Shown here: positions 9,214-18,487 of the stretch, in pieces
How positions within the stretch are numbered: the stretch's first letter is position 1
Layout of the letters: each line of letters opens with the position of its first letter
From: Tritrichomonas musculus
Taxonomy: Eukaryota; Parabasalia; Tritrichomonadida; Tritrichomonadidae
Direction: 5' to 3'
DNA length: 64,000 nucleotides
NCBI GenBank assembly: GCA_039105265.1
Contig: JAPFFF010000056.1
Span: forward strand, 558,001 to 622,000
Position numbers and translations under genes: made by a program
Notes under the pieces: model-generated
Database searches by the model: none
Told to the model about the DNA's origin: nothing
The model's input: only the letters and a program-made list of their open reading frames with translations

Positions 9214-12200
9214 TTACTCATCATCAGCTTCACTATCATCATCATCATTATCATTATTCTGCACGTCAAAATCAATTCTAGTGTGACCTTTGACTTTCTC
9301 ATCAGATTCATAATATACCTTGAAATTAAAGTGGCCCGGCTTTGTAAAGAAGAGCTGAAATACAAAAGAATTATCATCATCTTCATCATTGTTATTATTG
9401 ATTTTTGATCTGCTCAAGGTTCCTTCCCAAACAATTCCATATTCAGGATCTTGAAGCATTCCAAGATTAAGTGCACATCTAACAATAGTAGCTCCCTCGA
9501 ATTTAACATTAAGATTTACTCGTTTATTTGTAACAAGAGGATTTCTGTCAAATGAATGAATAAGCTTTGGCCTCTTTAGAGAGATTTCTTTCATAATATC
9601 TAAACTTGGTAAAGCTGTGTTTGCAGGTAAAACTCCAGAACGACCAATGCGACAGAACCAGCGAAAGACAAGATTGTTTTCAATGAAGGCAGTAACTTTA
9701 ACTCGATCATTGAGAGTCTTTCTTTGTTCTGAGGTCAGTTTCTGATTAATCCTTTCTTCTTCATCACGTCTTGCATTAATAAAACGACTGTTTTCAACTT
9801 GAATATCATCTGACAGAATCTGATTTTTCTCAACTGCAAGAATAAAAACAGTTGTTTCGAATTCAGTGAGAACACCAGGCGTTTCTTTCTTTGTGATAAT
9901 TCCTGGAAAGTCGAAACCGAGTTCAGCTGCAGCTTTGAAATAAACCTTATAGTTAAAAACAAAGTTAGAACTGTTTTTAATATCAATTGCAATGAAGATT
10001 AGGTTTGACATATCAACATCAATTTCAGGTATTGATTTTAGAAGTTGAATGGACGAAATAGAAATGGCTGATTCGATTTTAAGAGGCTGGATAATTTTAG
10101 AAAATGATTCTGCTTTTAAACAACTATTTGTACGAGCCGTAACATTAAGGTCAATTTTTGTCATATTACGATCTATTGTTAGATCAAATTCGGTATTGGC
10201 AGACATATAAGGATTAATTGGCAAACTAACTTCTTTATCACACTTAACTGTATTTCCTGATTTTATAATGAGATCATCAATAGAAACATTTGAATTGTTG
10301 GTGAGCCACAATTTAACGTTTAATATTTCACCATCATATAAATTCATTGGCTGATTAATTGGCAAGTTTGTTCTAATTATGAATTTAGGAACATTTGATA
10401 CAATTGTTAAAGTTAAATCCTCGTTTAATTTAACCACCTCAACACCTTCAGCCAAAATAATATCAACTGATGTAATCTTAACGGTAGTTATGTCATCAGA
10501 TTGATCATCTGAAGAGTTTTGTCTGGGTATAACGTAGCAATGCACTGTAGTAGATGTTTTTGCCTGTAATACATGAGGATATTCTTTTGAATCATAATTT
10601 TCATTTTCATGAGCACAAATAAGTATAGGAAGGGCTATCGAGAAAGGATTAAAAATATCTAATGAAAAGCTAACATGTGAACCAACAGAAACAATGCATG
10701 AATTTTTATCATCCCTTGTATTATTAAGAAAGTTGTATTTGAATAAACTATCTGTTTTTGAGTTCTTTGAAGCACTATCTGAATCAAGAATGCGTACCTC
10801 ATTTGCTCGATCGATGAAGTGAACATTTGAAGCCTTAAAACCAAGATTACATGGAATACGAATATCACCAAGACTATCATCTTGAATTTGGTGGAATATT
10901 TGATCTTGATCATCTAAAGGCAAAATAGGTCCTGCTATTGAAAGAAATTGCAAAGCAAGCTGGCACTTAGATAATGAATTTAAACAAGATCTACTACTAA
11001 GGAGCTGAGAAACGATTGGATAGCAAACATCACGAATAACAAAGTCACCGGGCTTTTGTTTATAAAGAAAATTGAGAGTTTGCAATTGAAAATCGATCTT
11101 CACATTTCCTGTCATTTTCTCAGAAATCAAGTAAGAGAAAAGAGGAACTTTGCGTTGGTAATTTTTAGAAAGCATCAATGAAAGCATTTCCCATGCTCTT
11201 AAGGAAACTTTTTCTTGTGCGTCAACACTACTGCTTCTAATTTTTGGATCATCAATAGATTTGAGAAGGTAATTAATTGCTTCATCAATAAGTTGAGCAT
11301 TATCAAATGTAGCTAGAAGACGATATGCGCAATCAAATACTTTAAGATTATTATTACTTTTGCTATAGAAAAATGCTGATTGAGAATAATAGAGCCAAAG
11401 GTCCTCTAATGATGCTGCTAATGAAGGTGTAGAAGGAGGAGTTGGCATATTTGCTCCAAGATTATCTGTTGAACTTGAATGCGCAGTTGAATTGTTATTT
11501 GAACTTGTAAGAATTGAAGGATTGGTAATATTAGATGACCCTATCATGAAATTTGATGATGGTGAACCAATTACTATATTCGAATAAGATGTTGAGGTTA
11601 TATCATATTCCCATAATTTTTCTGACGATATTAAGTTAGATATTTTTTTCTCACGGATTTCACCTTCATACATTGACTCAAATAAACCCATCATTTCTAA
11701 AGCAATTGCCTTAATTTCAAATTTTCCTTTTTTGTTTAATGTATGTTGGAATGCTCTAAATTGCTCTTCCTTTTCCCCTGACAAAAACATAAAAAATTGT
11801 TTTTTTGTTTCATTTTTTGATGCATGCTGGACGTTTGCTCTTATTGATTTATAAACAATATTGTTCATGTGGTTTTGAATATTAGCTAAAGCTGATTCAT
11901 CGGTATGAGCAGCAAATAACAAATAAGTTTTATCCGAGTATTCTTCAACAAGTGATTCTGATGCTTGATAAATTACTAAAGATGAAGAATCTCGGTCTGA
12001 ACGAAAAAGCGTTCGAACAATCCCACGAGCGTTTTCAATATTTTTGTTAACACTGTAATCAACAAATGCAGAAGCAGAAAAGCATCTAAGAAAAAATAAA
12101 GAAGTTTCATTTGCAAGACGTTTCCGTAGAATAAGGTACTCTGCCTGATTGTTAATAATATATACTTTAGCGCGAATAGTTTTGGGCACATCAAAATTGA

Positions 12201-12363
12201 GTTCTTCAAGAAGCTTGGCCAAGTCGTTCTCAACATCAAAATAAAATTCGTTTGCTAACTTTGTGAGAAATTTTCTACCTCGCTCACTAATAGGTTCAAT
12301 TGGAAAGAGAAGGATTGGTATCGAAAGTTGGAGATCTGAATAGTGGATTTGAGGGAATTGCAT
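9214..12363 (-). CDS. TRAPPC9/Trs120-like subunit of the TRAPP II tethering complex
   Basis: 1049 residues, close to human TRAPPC9 in length. The N-terminal half is mixed alpha/beta then helical (about 360-540, TPR-like). The C-terminal half is a set of Ig-like beta domains. Two blocks resemble TRAPPC9: PKFIIRTNLP followed by NLYDGEILNVKLWLTN (family pattern: short strand, then YNGE and a long strand), and a charged INARRDEEERINQKLTSEQR followed by FRW, matching the family's EEERRE segment before the last domains. TRAPP II acts as the exchange factor and tether for Rab11/Ypt31-type GTPases at the late Golgi. Residues about 275-320 are a Ser/Asn-rich insertion, and the C-terminus is a run of Asn/Asp. 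The start is shared with a divergent gene 98 bases away. The alternative is another TRAPP II subunit (Trs130). Confidence 0.65.
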   Translation of the reverse strand: MQFPQIHYSDLQLSIPILLFPIEPISERGRKFLTKLANEFYFDVENDLAKLLEELNFDVPKTIRAKVYIINNQAEYLILRKRLANETSLFFLRCFSASAFVDYSVNKNIENARGIVRTLFRSDRDSSSLVIYQASESLVEEYSDKTYLLFAAHTDESALANIQNHMNNIVYKSIRANVQHASKNETKKQFFMFLSGEKEEQFRAFQHTLNKKGKFEIKAIALEMMGLFESMYEGEIREKKISNLISSEKLWEYDITSTSYSNIVIGSPSSNFMIGSSNITNPSILTSSNNNSTAHSSSTDNLGANMPTPPSTPSLAASLEDLWLYYSQSAFFYSKSNNNLKVFDCAYRLLATFDNAQLIDEAINYLLKSIDDPKIRSSSVDAQEKVSLRAWEMLSLMLSKNYQRKVPLFSYLISEKMTGNVKIDFQLQTLNFLYKQKPGDFVIRDVCYPIVSQLLSSRSCLNSLSKCQLALQFLSIAGPILPLDDQDQIFHQIQDDSLGDIRIPCNLGFKASNVHFIDRANEVRILDSDSASKNSKTDSLFKYNFLNNTRDDKNSCIVSVGSHVSFSLDIFNPFSIALPILICAHENENYDSKEYPHVLQAKTSTTVHCYVIPRQNSSDDQSDDITTVKITSVDIILAEGVEVVKLNEDLTLTIVSNVPKFIIRTNLPINQPMNLYDGEILNVKLWLTNNSNVSIDDLIIKSGNTVKCDKEVSLPINPYMSANTEFDLTIDRNMTKIDLNVTARTNSCLKAESFSKIIQPLKIESAISISSIQLLKSIPEIDVDMSNLIFIAIDIKNSSNFVFNYKVYFKAAAELGFDFPGIITKKETPGVLTEFETTVFILAVEKNQILSDDIQVENSRFINARRDEEERINQKLTSEQRKTLNDRVKVTAFIENNLVFRWFCRIGRSGVLPANTALPSLDIMKEISLKRPKLIHSFDRNPLVTNKRVNLNVKFEGATIVRCALNLGMLQDPEYGIVWEGTLSRSKINNNNDEDDDNSFVFQLFFTKPGHFNFKVYYESDEKVKGHTRIDFDVQNNDNDDDDSEADDE

Positions 12364-12394
12364 TTTGTATTAAAATTGCGTTTTTTGGTATTCC

Positions 12395-12403
12395 AACTTT
12401 TTC
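12395..12403 (+). promoter_or_regulatory. AACTTTTTC motif in a divergent promoter
   Basis: Lies in the 98-base gap between two divergent genes, 32 bases before the ATG at 12363 (minus) and 59 before the ATG at 12462 (plus). A second copy of the core in the opposite direction (AAAAAAAGTTG, near 12434-12444) makes the gap roughly symmetric. Neither gene shows a clear Initiator. Confidence 0.4.
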
Positions 12404-12461
12404 AATACTTATCTGATGACAATTTCTTTTTTATAAAAAAAGTTGCCAGATTTAGTGATTG

Positions 12462-13319
12462 ATGTATACTGATCAAGACAGTGCTCGGTTTTTTAAAAAA
12501 ATTAGTGAAACTTTTGCTTCAATTGATCTAATAAATAAACTTATTAAAGGTGTTGAAAATTTGGAAACTTCTTTTAGAGCAAGCAAGACTTCCGCTAATG
12601 CTGATAAATTAATTCGTGGTGTTGAGACATTGGAAGCCAAATACGAATCATCTTTGACAAATGTTAGCCAATTGATTGATATGATTGATAATATGATAAA
12701 AAAATCAAGTCCAGCAAATGATTCAATTGCAACTTCACTTCCATCTCCAGAATCTGTTAATGACATGGTTAAAAATTTTTTTATGGAAAAAATTAAAACA
12801 CGTCCATCACCAACTCCCATTTTTGCAGGTTGCTACGCTTATAAAAATAAAAATCCAAAACCAAATAGCTTTATTTGTGCTAGATATAATGATTTTTTCC
12901 CTTTGATGATAACTCTTGCTTACGATCAACAAACAAGAATATTAACATTAATAAACGCAACGGATGTGGAGTTCAACGGAGTAAAACCAATACAATTAAC
13001 ATCATTAGATGATTGGACACCTTTACCAACCATTATTCCAGATAAACCAATCGGCAGGTGGGAGCATTCAAAAAATAGTGAAATTTTATCACTTTATAAG
13101 CAAAACGAAAGAGATGATAGCTGGACAAACCGATTTTTTAAAGCCACAGTTATTAAAAGGCCGTGCGATAAATCACAAGAGCCCGGAGAGAGAGGGTATC
13201 TGCTTGATTTCGGTGAAAATATTCAACAAAATGTACCAGAACAGTTTGTTGTAAATCTTCCAGAGTCATGGAAACCTGTTAGTGAAAAAGCAATTCTGAA
13301 GAATTATTTGAATTCATAA
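12462..13319 (+). CDS. SGF29-like tandem-Tudor protein (SAGA complex)
   Basis: 285 residues from the first ATG at 12462. A frame opening three bases earlier uses TTG and is not preferred. Residues 1-90 are helical and coiled-coil-like. About 120-285 fits the SGF29 C-terminal tandem Tudor: a first barrel ending in ...NATDVEFNG, the linker LDDWTPLPTIIP (family: VIPLP), then EILSLYKQ (family: VLALYPQ), FFKATVI (FYRALI), GYLLDFGENIQQ (YSVLFED) and PEQFVVNLPESW. SGF29 reads H3K4me2/3 and recruits the SAGA acetyltransferase in the nucleus. It is a single-copy type housekeeping gene, and divergent from the TRAPPC9-like gene. Confidence 0.75.
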   Translation: MYTDQDSARFFKKISETFASIDLINKLIKGVENLETSFRASKTSANADKLIRGVETLEAKYESSLTNVSQLIDMIDNMIKKSSPANDSIATSLPSPESVNDMVKNFFMEKIKTRPSPTPIFAGCYAYKNKNPKPNSFICARYNDFFPLMITLAYDQQTRILTLINATDVEFNGVKPIQLTSLDDWTPLPTIIPDKPIGRWEHSKNSEILSLYKQNERDDSWTNRFFKATVIKRPCDKSQEPGERGYLLDFGENIQQNVPEQFVVNLPESWKPVSEKAILKNYLNS

Positions 13320-13383
13320 TAATTATTTTATATAATAGATTTAATAAACTGTTTGTTGATATGATAAATATTATAAATATCTT

Positions 13384-14415
13384 TTATATAACATCATCAA
13401 CACGAACTAATGAATTTTTAAGTTTCATTTCAAGAATCGTCTTTGACATATCATTTAATTCTGCTGTTGGATAAGGAACAATCAATTTAAACGACTCAAC
13501 ACTTTTCTTGATTAATGATGAAACCTTTTTATATAAAATTTTAATTGTTTCATTTTCACCAATATCAATTTTTGCTCTTTTGTTATTTGACATTTGTATC
13601 ATAACTTTAACAATGGGTCCAGGGTCATTATTCTCATTTTCTTTGTCTGTGACATTATCATCCTTATTTTCTTCGTTATCACTTTCAGAATTCGTTGATG
13701 ATTTGTCAGATGATGAATCCAGAGTAAATTTGTACAAATCAGTTACCTCTAAATCAATTGACCGACCTTTTTCTGGATGCTTGTCTAAAAAATCTCTCAG
13801 AAAAATTTGTCTTTCGAGAGATGTCATTTCTCCTTCATGTTTATCAAAAAGTTCTGTTGTAGCTGGATCGATTATAGCATAGAATGGATAGTTTTTAACA
13901 TCATATGCATTAGAAAACCATTGTCCATCTGATTCTTCTCGACTAATTTCTAAAGGAACATAACGAGTGTTTATAAAATCACGAAGCTCAACACTCTTTA
14001 GCACAGAAGTGATAAGAGGCTTGCTGGTTAATAAAACGAGTAGCCATCTATTCTTATCTTTCGCCTCTAATCGAAAAACATTAAATTTTTCATGAGTTCC
14101 CGAAAGAATCAGTTTTTCCGGTTTCTCTTTCGGTTCTTTATTTTCAATATGAGGTGGCGATTTAACTTGTTTATAAATTTGAGGCGTTGTTTTTGTAATT
14201 TTTGGAGAAGGATCTTTTAATTTGTTTGAAGGAGAAACTGGCTGGACAGGAGGTCTCGGATTTAAATTTGGCTGGTCTTCTGCGTCTATCCCAAAAAAAA
14301 AGTTAGTTGCTTTCGTAACATCCCAATTAGATTGTTCAAGAATTTCTCTAGCTTCATTAACCGAGCATCCTGTAAATTCAATAAATTGAGTCAACTTTTC
14401 ATCTATTTCATTCAT
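13384..14415 (-). CDS. UBA-UAS-UBX protein, Cdc48/p97 adaptor (UBXN7-like)
   Basis: 343 residues. The ATG at 14415 is taken as the start because the codon before it is TTG. Domains in order: UBA at about 5-43 (LTQFIEFTGCSVNEAREILE then WDVTKATNFFF), a Pro/Lys linker, a thioredoxin-fold UAS domain at about 100-210 (RWLLVLLTSK, YPFYAIIDP), an acidic Ser/Asp/Glu/Asn stretch at about 225-260, and UBX at about 265-343 (KVMIQMSNNKRAKIDI, FKLIVPYPTAEL). The same order occurs in UBXN7/Ubx5, which binds ubiquitin chains and docks Cdc48/p97. It acts in the cytosol and nucleus. The TCATTT Initiator 20 bases upstream supports this start. Confidence 0.85.
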   Translation of the reverse strand: MNEIDEKLTQFIEFTGCSVNEAREILEQSNWDVTKATNFFFGIDAEDQPNLNPRPPVQPVSPSNKLKDPSPKITKTTPQIYKQVKSPPHIENKEPKEKPEKLILSGTHEKFNVFRLEAKDKNRWLLVLLTSKPLITSVLKSVELRDFINTRYVPLEISREESDGQWFSNAYDVKNYPFYAIIDPATTELFDKHEGEMTSLERQIFLRDFLDKHPEKGRSIDLEVTDLYKFTLDSSSDKSSTNSESDNEENKDDNVTDKENENNDPGPIVKVMIQMSNNKRAKIDIGENETIKILYKKVSSLIKKSVESFKLIVPYPTAELNDMSKTILEMKLKNSLVRVDDVI

Positions 14416-14434
14416 CAATCACTTTGCAAATATC

Positions 14435-14440
14435 AAATGA
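14435..14440 (-). promoter_or_regulatory. Initiator-like TCATTT for the UBX gene
   Basis: On the minus strand TCATTT lies 20 bases before the ATG at 14415 and matches TCAYWW. Confidence 0.45.
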
Positions 14441-14617
14441 AAATTTTAAACTATTTTTTGAGAAAAAAATTAAACACATATTTGGCCGACAATATTCAAT
14501 TTAAATTTTTATTTTTGAATATGAAAATAAATCCTTTGTTTAAAAACATCCTTTTTACCTAATTAATCCTTTGTACTTTTTCTAATCTACACATTCAATA
14601 TAGATAATGCCTTGTTT

Positions 14618-14641
14618 TTATGTAAAATGCATTTTACATAA
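14618..14641. repeat. 24-bp perfect palindrome
   Basis: The left half reads TTATGTAAAATG and the right half is its exact complement with no spacer. It lies between the UBX gene and the Myb pseudogene. It could be a hairpin, cruciform or dimeric protein site. No function can be assigned. Confidence 0.6.
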
Positions 14642-14779
14642 GATACAGAAAAAATATAACCATTTTTTGTATTTACTTTCTTCTAAACAAAAAACGTTTT
14701 CAGAAAGAAGATTATGCTATATTTTTATAAGTGATTATTGTAATGGAATTGATTTCACTTGATTTTTCAATAACCAATA

Positions 14780-15175
14780 TCATCTATTTTTAATACAATT
14801 AGTGGATCTATTTGGGAAGAACTTTTTCATTTTTGACCAATGTGTTCCAAATTTGTTTACTAATGATACTAAAAGATGATTTTCATTATCTGACCAAGGC
14901 ATAAATGTAAGTGTTGGCTGCAAGTAATTAACCCATCGATCTCTACATTGTTTTGGGGTTTTCCCAGGGACACATTGGGCTATAGCGTTCCATGATCATT
15001 GATTATATTTATTTGCTGCTAATATTAAAAGATGATCTTCTGATTTAGAAAAATATTTTGTTTTAGAACATTGATTATTCCCTATATTCGAAATTTCTTC
15101 ATCTGAATTAATAAAGCAATTATTTTCGGATGATTCAGAGGATTTTAAAATGATTGAATTTATTTCCCGCTAACT
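14780..15175 (-). pseudogene. Decayed R2R3 Myb-like gene
   Basis: Read on the minus strand, this encodes a trichomonad-type Myb DNA-binding region: KYFSKSEDHLLILAANKYN (start of the first repeat, near 15075-15015), a TGA stop, WNAIAQCVPGKTPKQCRDRW, then VNYLQPTLT, and the second repeat with PWSDNENHLL, LVNKFGTHWSKMKKFFPNRS and NCIKNR. A second TGA follows exactly where Trp is expected after NCIKNR. No ATG opens the frame, and a TAG lies about 45 codons before the first Myb block (near 15172). Myb proteins are among the most numerous transcription factors of trichomonads. The two stops and missing ends show it is dead. Confidence 0.85.
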
Positions 15176-15847
15176 TTTAATTAAACTTTTGACAAATCGT
15201 TCACATTAAAAATTCTCAGAATCAAAAATATATTCATTAAAAAGACATTAAAAGTAAAAACTGCAAGCAATTCAACTGGATCAAGTTTTTGTATACATTC
15301 ATATTTGATTTTATTGTGATTTTTCTATTTTTCTTCCATTTTTGAGTATATTTACTTATGTAAAAATAAAATAACAAAAGATATTTAATAGAGTAACATC
15401 TATTGATAATTTTTTAAGTTATTTGAATATTACCAATAGTATATTTAACTATTATTTTTAGTTTTTTGTTATCATGATTAATTGTACCAAGTATTAAATT
15501 GATTAATCATTACCTAAATATATAAGAAATTTATTTTTTTATACTATGGAATCTACTTCATTGAAATTTTATTTTTGTTTTTGTTATTAATATCAATTTA
15601 ATCAACAGAAAATGTTTGATAATATGTATTAAATTTCAGAAATATAATATAAATGAAAACATTTTTTACATTTGAACGATAAATATATTATTCAATCAAC
15701 TTCAAATAATGGTAAATTAGATACTAAGAATTAAAGATTATTCTACAATCCAAATATAAGAAAACAATATTTAAAAAAAAACAATTTCGATTAAATTTTT
15801 AATAATTATTTTAAAATACAAACAAACAAAAACAAAACACACAATAA
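15176..15847. other. AT-rich spacer
   Basis: Runs from the Myb remnant to the end of the serpin gene. AT-rich with no coding signal, RNA gene or repeat that I could support. Confidence 0.4.
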
Positions 15848-18370
15848 TCAAAACCTTTTTTTCTTCACTGTTCTCAAGCTAAGAACTGCATTTGGCTTTG
15901 GCTCAACAAGTTTTGGCGTATTTTTTTTAATTGCTGATGAATGCAATGCTGGCATTCCAGATTCTTCGAGCTCCTTTTCAAGTTCATCCCAATTAGTGGT
16001 GCTCAAGTCAGAAAGTGGTGGCAATGGCGGCAAACGAGGTTCTCGAGGATATTTTGGCTTTTCAATTGCTTTATAAGGACTAAGCGCTGATTTTGCCTTA
16101 TAAAATACAACATTTGACCAAGGCGAAAAAGAAGAGAACGTTTTTTTCTTTTTACTTTCATAGCCGAACATGTGGTTGATCATTTTTTTGTTTGGAGGAG
16201 GTTTTGGCTTTCCTTCATAAACATATTCCAACAAGTCGTTATCAATTCTACTTTCAAGTCCACCTATCTGATCATCCACCTTCTCATCATCTTTCTTTTC
16301 GTCCACAACTTCATCCTCTTTTGGAGTGGGTGGAAGATCTGATTGATCATTAGACACCGAATCTCCAATTTGCTCAATTTCATCCCAGATTGAGCCTTGA
16401 TGACCTATTCCTTCTTCTTCTTTTGGAGGAAATGGAAGCTCATCGCCTCTGATTGACGCCAAAAAATTCTCAGTACGTTGCTCGACGGTTAACGGTTGGA
16501 GGTCAACGGCAACTGGGTCAGTGATTGTTCCCATGAAGAGGATGACGTTGCTTGCGCGGTTAATGACAAAGAAAAGGAATGGATGATTACAGAGAAACTC
16601 AACTTCAGCGCCATTCCGATCACAGCCATCTTCTTCATCTTCCTCTTCGTTGACGCCAGCAGCTTCTTCATCTGCTGCTGGCGATAATGGTGGTGATGTG
16701 ATGTGAATATCGGTTGATGAAGTGGTCGGACTCGTTGCCGTGTTGATTCTGTTATTTTTGGATTCTGGCCTCACTTCTGAAAGTGGACGCGATTCCATGC
16801 TTTCTTGCTCCGAATCAGCAACAGACGGAGCCACACTTTCATTGCTGCTTATTACGGAGTTCTCGGTCAAGAAGGTTGCCTGAGGAACTTCCTGGGTCTC
16901 ACTAATATTCGTCGCTCGAATCTGCTGTAAATACAAATCTTGATTGGCTTGACTTATTTCTTTGGTTTCGTTTTGGGATGCTTGATTTTGATTTCCTTCT
17001 TCATTTTTGTCTGTTTGATCTCCTGCTAAAGTTGCTTCTTGTTCGGCTTGCTTTTCTTCTAAAGTTTCTTTTGATTCTTCGCGATTTTCTACTTCTTCGT
17101 TTTTGTCTGCTTGTTTTTCATTTTTTGAGCCTTTTTCTTGAGTTTTTGGATTCGCGCTTCTTCTTTTTTCTTTGTCAGGAGGCGTTGGAGAGGTCCCTTC
17201 TTCATAGTTGCCAATTTTCACTTTTTGAATAATCTTCATGTAGTTCTTGTTGGCATCTTTACAGAGGTCTGGTGGAAAACAGGAATCTATCGACGCAGGA
17301 CCAAATTCTGCCTCAAAACGCGGAATTTCCATATAAACATCAGTAACTTTAAGAGAATCAATTGCTTTTTCAAGTTCATTATTGCTTATTTGGACACTCT
17401 GGGAATTTTTATTAAGAATATAAACCATTGAATAGTGCGAACAGGCGTAATTTAGTTGAAGAACTTGTATATTTTCGTTTTCAAAATAATTACATTTCTT
17501 GTGGCGCAAAATCATCGTCTTTATTTTACGTTTTTCACCAGAATAAAGGTGAAAATCTTGCATGTCAACAGCTGAGAAATTTTTTTCCCATTTGGCATCA
17601 AATAAGATTGAATTTACATTCAAAATATCTATATCTTTCTCAACTGATTCCTCGGTTAATATTTGTTTAATCATCCCATTTGTATGTTCGTCAATTGTTT
17701 GATTTATTTGATCAACAGCAGGTTGTGGAAAAGTACTTGATTGAAGATCGATTCTGAGTTTTGAACATACTTCTGTAAGCTTGCTTTGAAAATCTCTTTT
17801 ATTATTTGTATTAATATATATTAAATTTGAAGAAATAACTGTTGGCGCTTTTCGTAAGCGCAAAATTGGAACTTCGATTGATTTTAAAAAATTTTGTATT
17901 TTTTTATCTTTTTTATGAGCATTATAATAATCGCTGAAGTGCAGAAAAAGAGTATCATCAGAATCAAATTTGATATCTGGGAATGATTCAATAATATGAT
18001 TTTTAATGTGTGTGAACATTAAATACTGTTCACTTAATTTCATATAATTAAATGCAATATCTTTATTATTTTCTTTCTTTGAAAATTGATTTAGTAGTTC
18101 AATGAAGTAAGGTGATGAAACTGGAATTGTTTCACTATTTTGAATTATATTTTGAAGTATAGATACAACTTCTTCAGAACTTAAATTTTCGGTCAAACCA
18201 GCAAATTGGATGAAATTGGAATAAACAACTTCGTCTGGAGAAATAGCCGCTGAAGCGATTGTTGAAATAAATGATAAATAAGGCGAATATACCGCATTTT
18301 CCTGAAATTCTCGACCGATCTTTGAATAAATAGTGAAAGCAAAACGGTAGAGGACGTGCTTTACGTCCAT
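15848..18370 (-). CDS. Serpin-fold protein with a giant reactive-loop insertion and C-terminal extension
   Basis: 840 residues against about 380 for a usual serpin. Residues 1-390 follow the serpin order: FAFTIYSKI with NAVYSPYLSF (helix A/B), VDQINQTIDEHTNGMIKQIL (family INxWVxxxTxGKIxxLL), NVNSILFDAKWEKNF (family NAIYFKGxWxxxF), the MIL and FHLYSGEKRK region, VLQLNYACSHYSMVYIL, then VYMEIPRFEAEFG. A hinge-like IGNYEEGTSPTPP sits near 388-400. About 190 residues of Lys/Glu/Gln/Ser/Pro-rich low complexity follow, where a serpin has about 20 residues of reactive loop. The closing strands return at about 588-622 (EVEFLCNHPFLFFVINR, ILFMGTITDP). A 220-residue Pro/acidic tail follows. There is no signal peptide, so it is likely cytosolic. 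Pro residues in the hinge argue against classic protease trapping. Confidence 0.8.
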   Translation of the reverse strand: MDVKHVLYRFAFTIYSKIGREFQENAVYSPYLSFISTIASAAISPDEVVYSNFIQFAGLTENLSSEEVVSILQNIIQNSETIPVSSPYFIELLNQFSKKENNKDIAFNYMKLSEQYLMFTHIKNHIIESFPDIKFDSDDTLFLHFSDYYNAHKKDKKIQNFLKSIEVPILRLRKAPTVISSNLIYINTNNKRDFQSKLTEVCSKLRIDLQSSTFPQPAVDQINQTIDEHTNGMIKQILTEESVEKDIDILNVNSILFDAKWEKNFSAVDMQDFHLYSGEKRKIKTMILRHKKCNYFENENIQVLQLNYACSHYSMVYILNKNSQSVQISNNELEKAIDSLKVTDVYMEIPRFEAEFGPASIDSCFPPDLCKDANKNYMKIIQKVKIGNYEEGTSPTPPDKEKRRSANPKTQEKGSKNEKQADKNEEVENREESKETLEEKQAEQEATLAGDQTDKNEEGNQNQASQNETKEISQANQDLYLQQIRATNISETQEVPQATFLTENSVISSNESVAPSVADSEQESMESRPLSEVRPESKNNRINTATSPTTSSTDIHITSPPLSPAADEEAAGVNEEEDEEDGCDRNGAEVEFLCNHPFLFFVINRASNVILFMGTITDPVAVDLQPLTVEQRTENFLASIRGDELPFPPKEEEGIGHQGSIWDEIEQIGDSVSNDQSDLPPTPKEDEVVDEKKDDEKVDDQIGGLESRIDNDLLEYVYEGKPKPPPNKKMINHMFGYESKKKKTFSSFSPWSNVVFYKAKSALSPYKAIEKPKYPREPRLPPLPPLSDLSTTNWDELEKELEESGMPALHSSAIKKNTPKLVEPKPNAVLSLRTVKKKRF

Positions 18371-18373
18371 CTA

Positions 18374-18383
18374 GAAAAAGTTT
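18374..18383 (-). promoter_or_regulatory. AAACTTTTTC motif, 4 bases before the serpin ATG
   Basis: On the coding strand AAACTTTTTC ends 4 bases before the ATG at 18370. If it works in transcription here, it must overlap or lie beside the start site, as initiators do. Confidence 0.45.
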
Positions 18384-18487
18384 GAAAAAATTACACAGAA
18401 TTTTCATCTGAAAAATTATATATAACGTATTTTTTTGAGAAGAATTAATATTAATTATTTTATTGCATGGTTTTTAATATAAAAGAT

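Noticed and set aside
12459-12461. TTG start for the SGF29-like gene
   Set aside because: An ATG follows directly at 12462. TTG starts are not expected for nuclear genes here. The same reasoning moved the starts at 14415, 22385 and 58233.
14780-15175. TGA read as Trp in the Myb gene
   Set aside because: Other genes end at or avoid TGA normally and use TGG for Trp. Only one of the two stops sits at a conserved Trp, and the gene also lacks a start.
16540-16610. Hinge of the serpin at VNEEEDEEDG close to HPFLFF
   Set aside because: It mimics the serpin VNEE hinge, but the better match is NYEEGT after the preceding strand near residue 390, as strand order requires. The acidic run is part of the low-complexity insertion.
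16978-17431. Plus-strand Phe/Leu-rich frames
   Set aside because: Antisense shadows of the Lys/Glu/Gln-rich serpin loop insertion.
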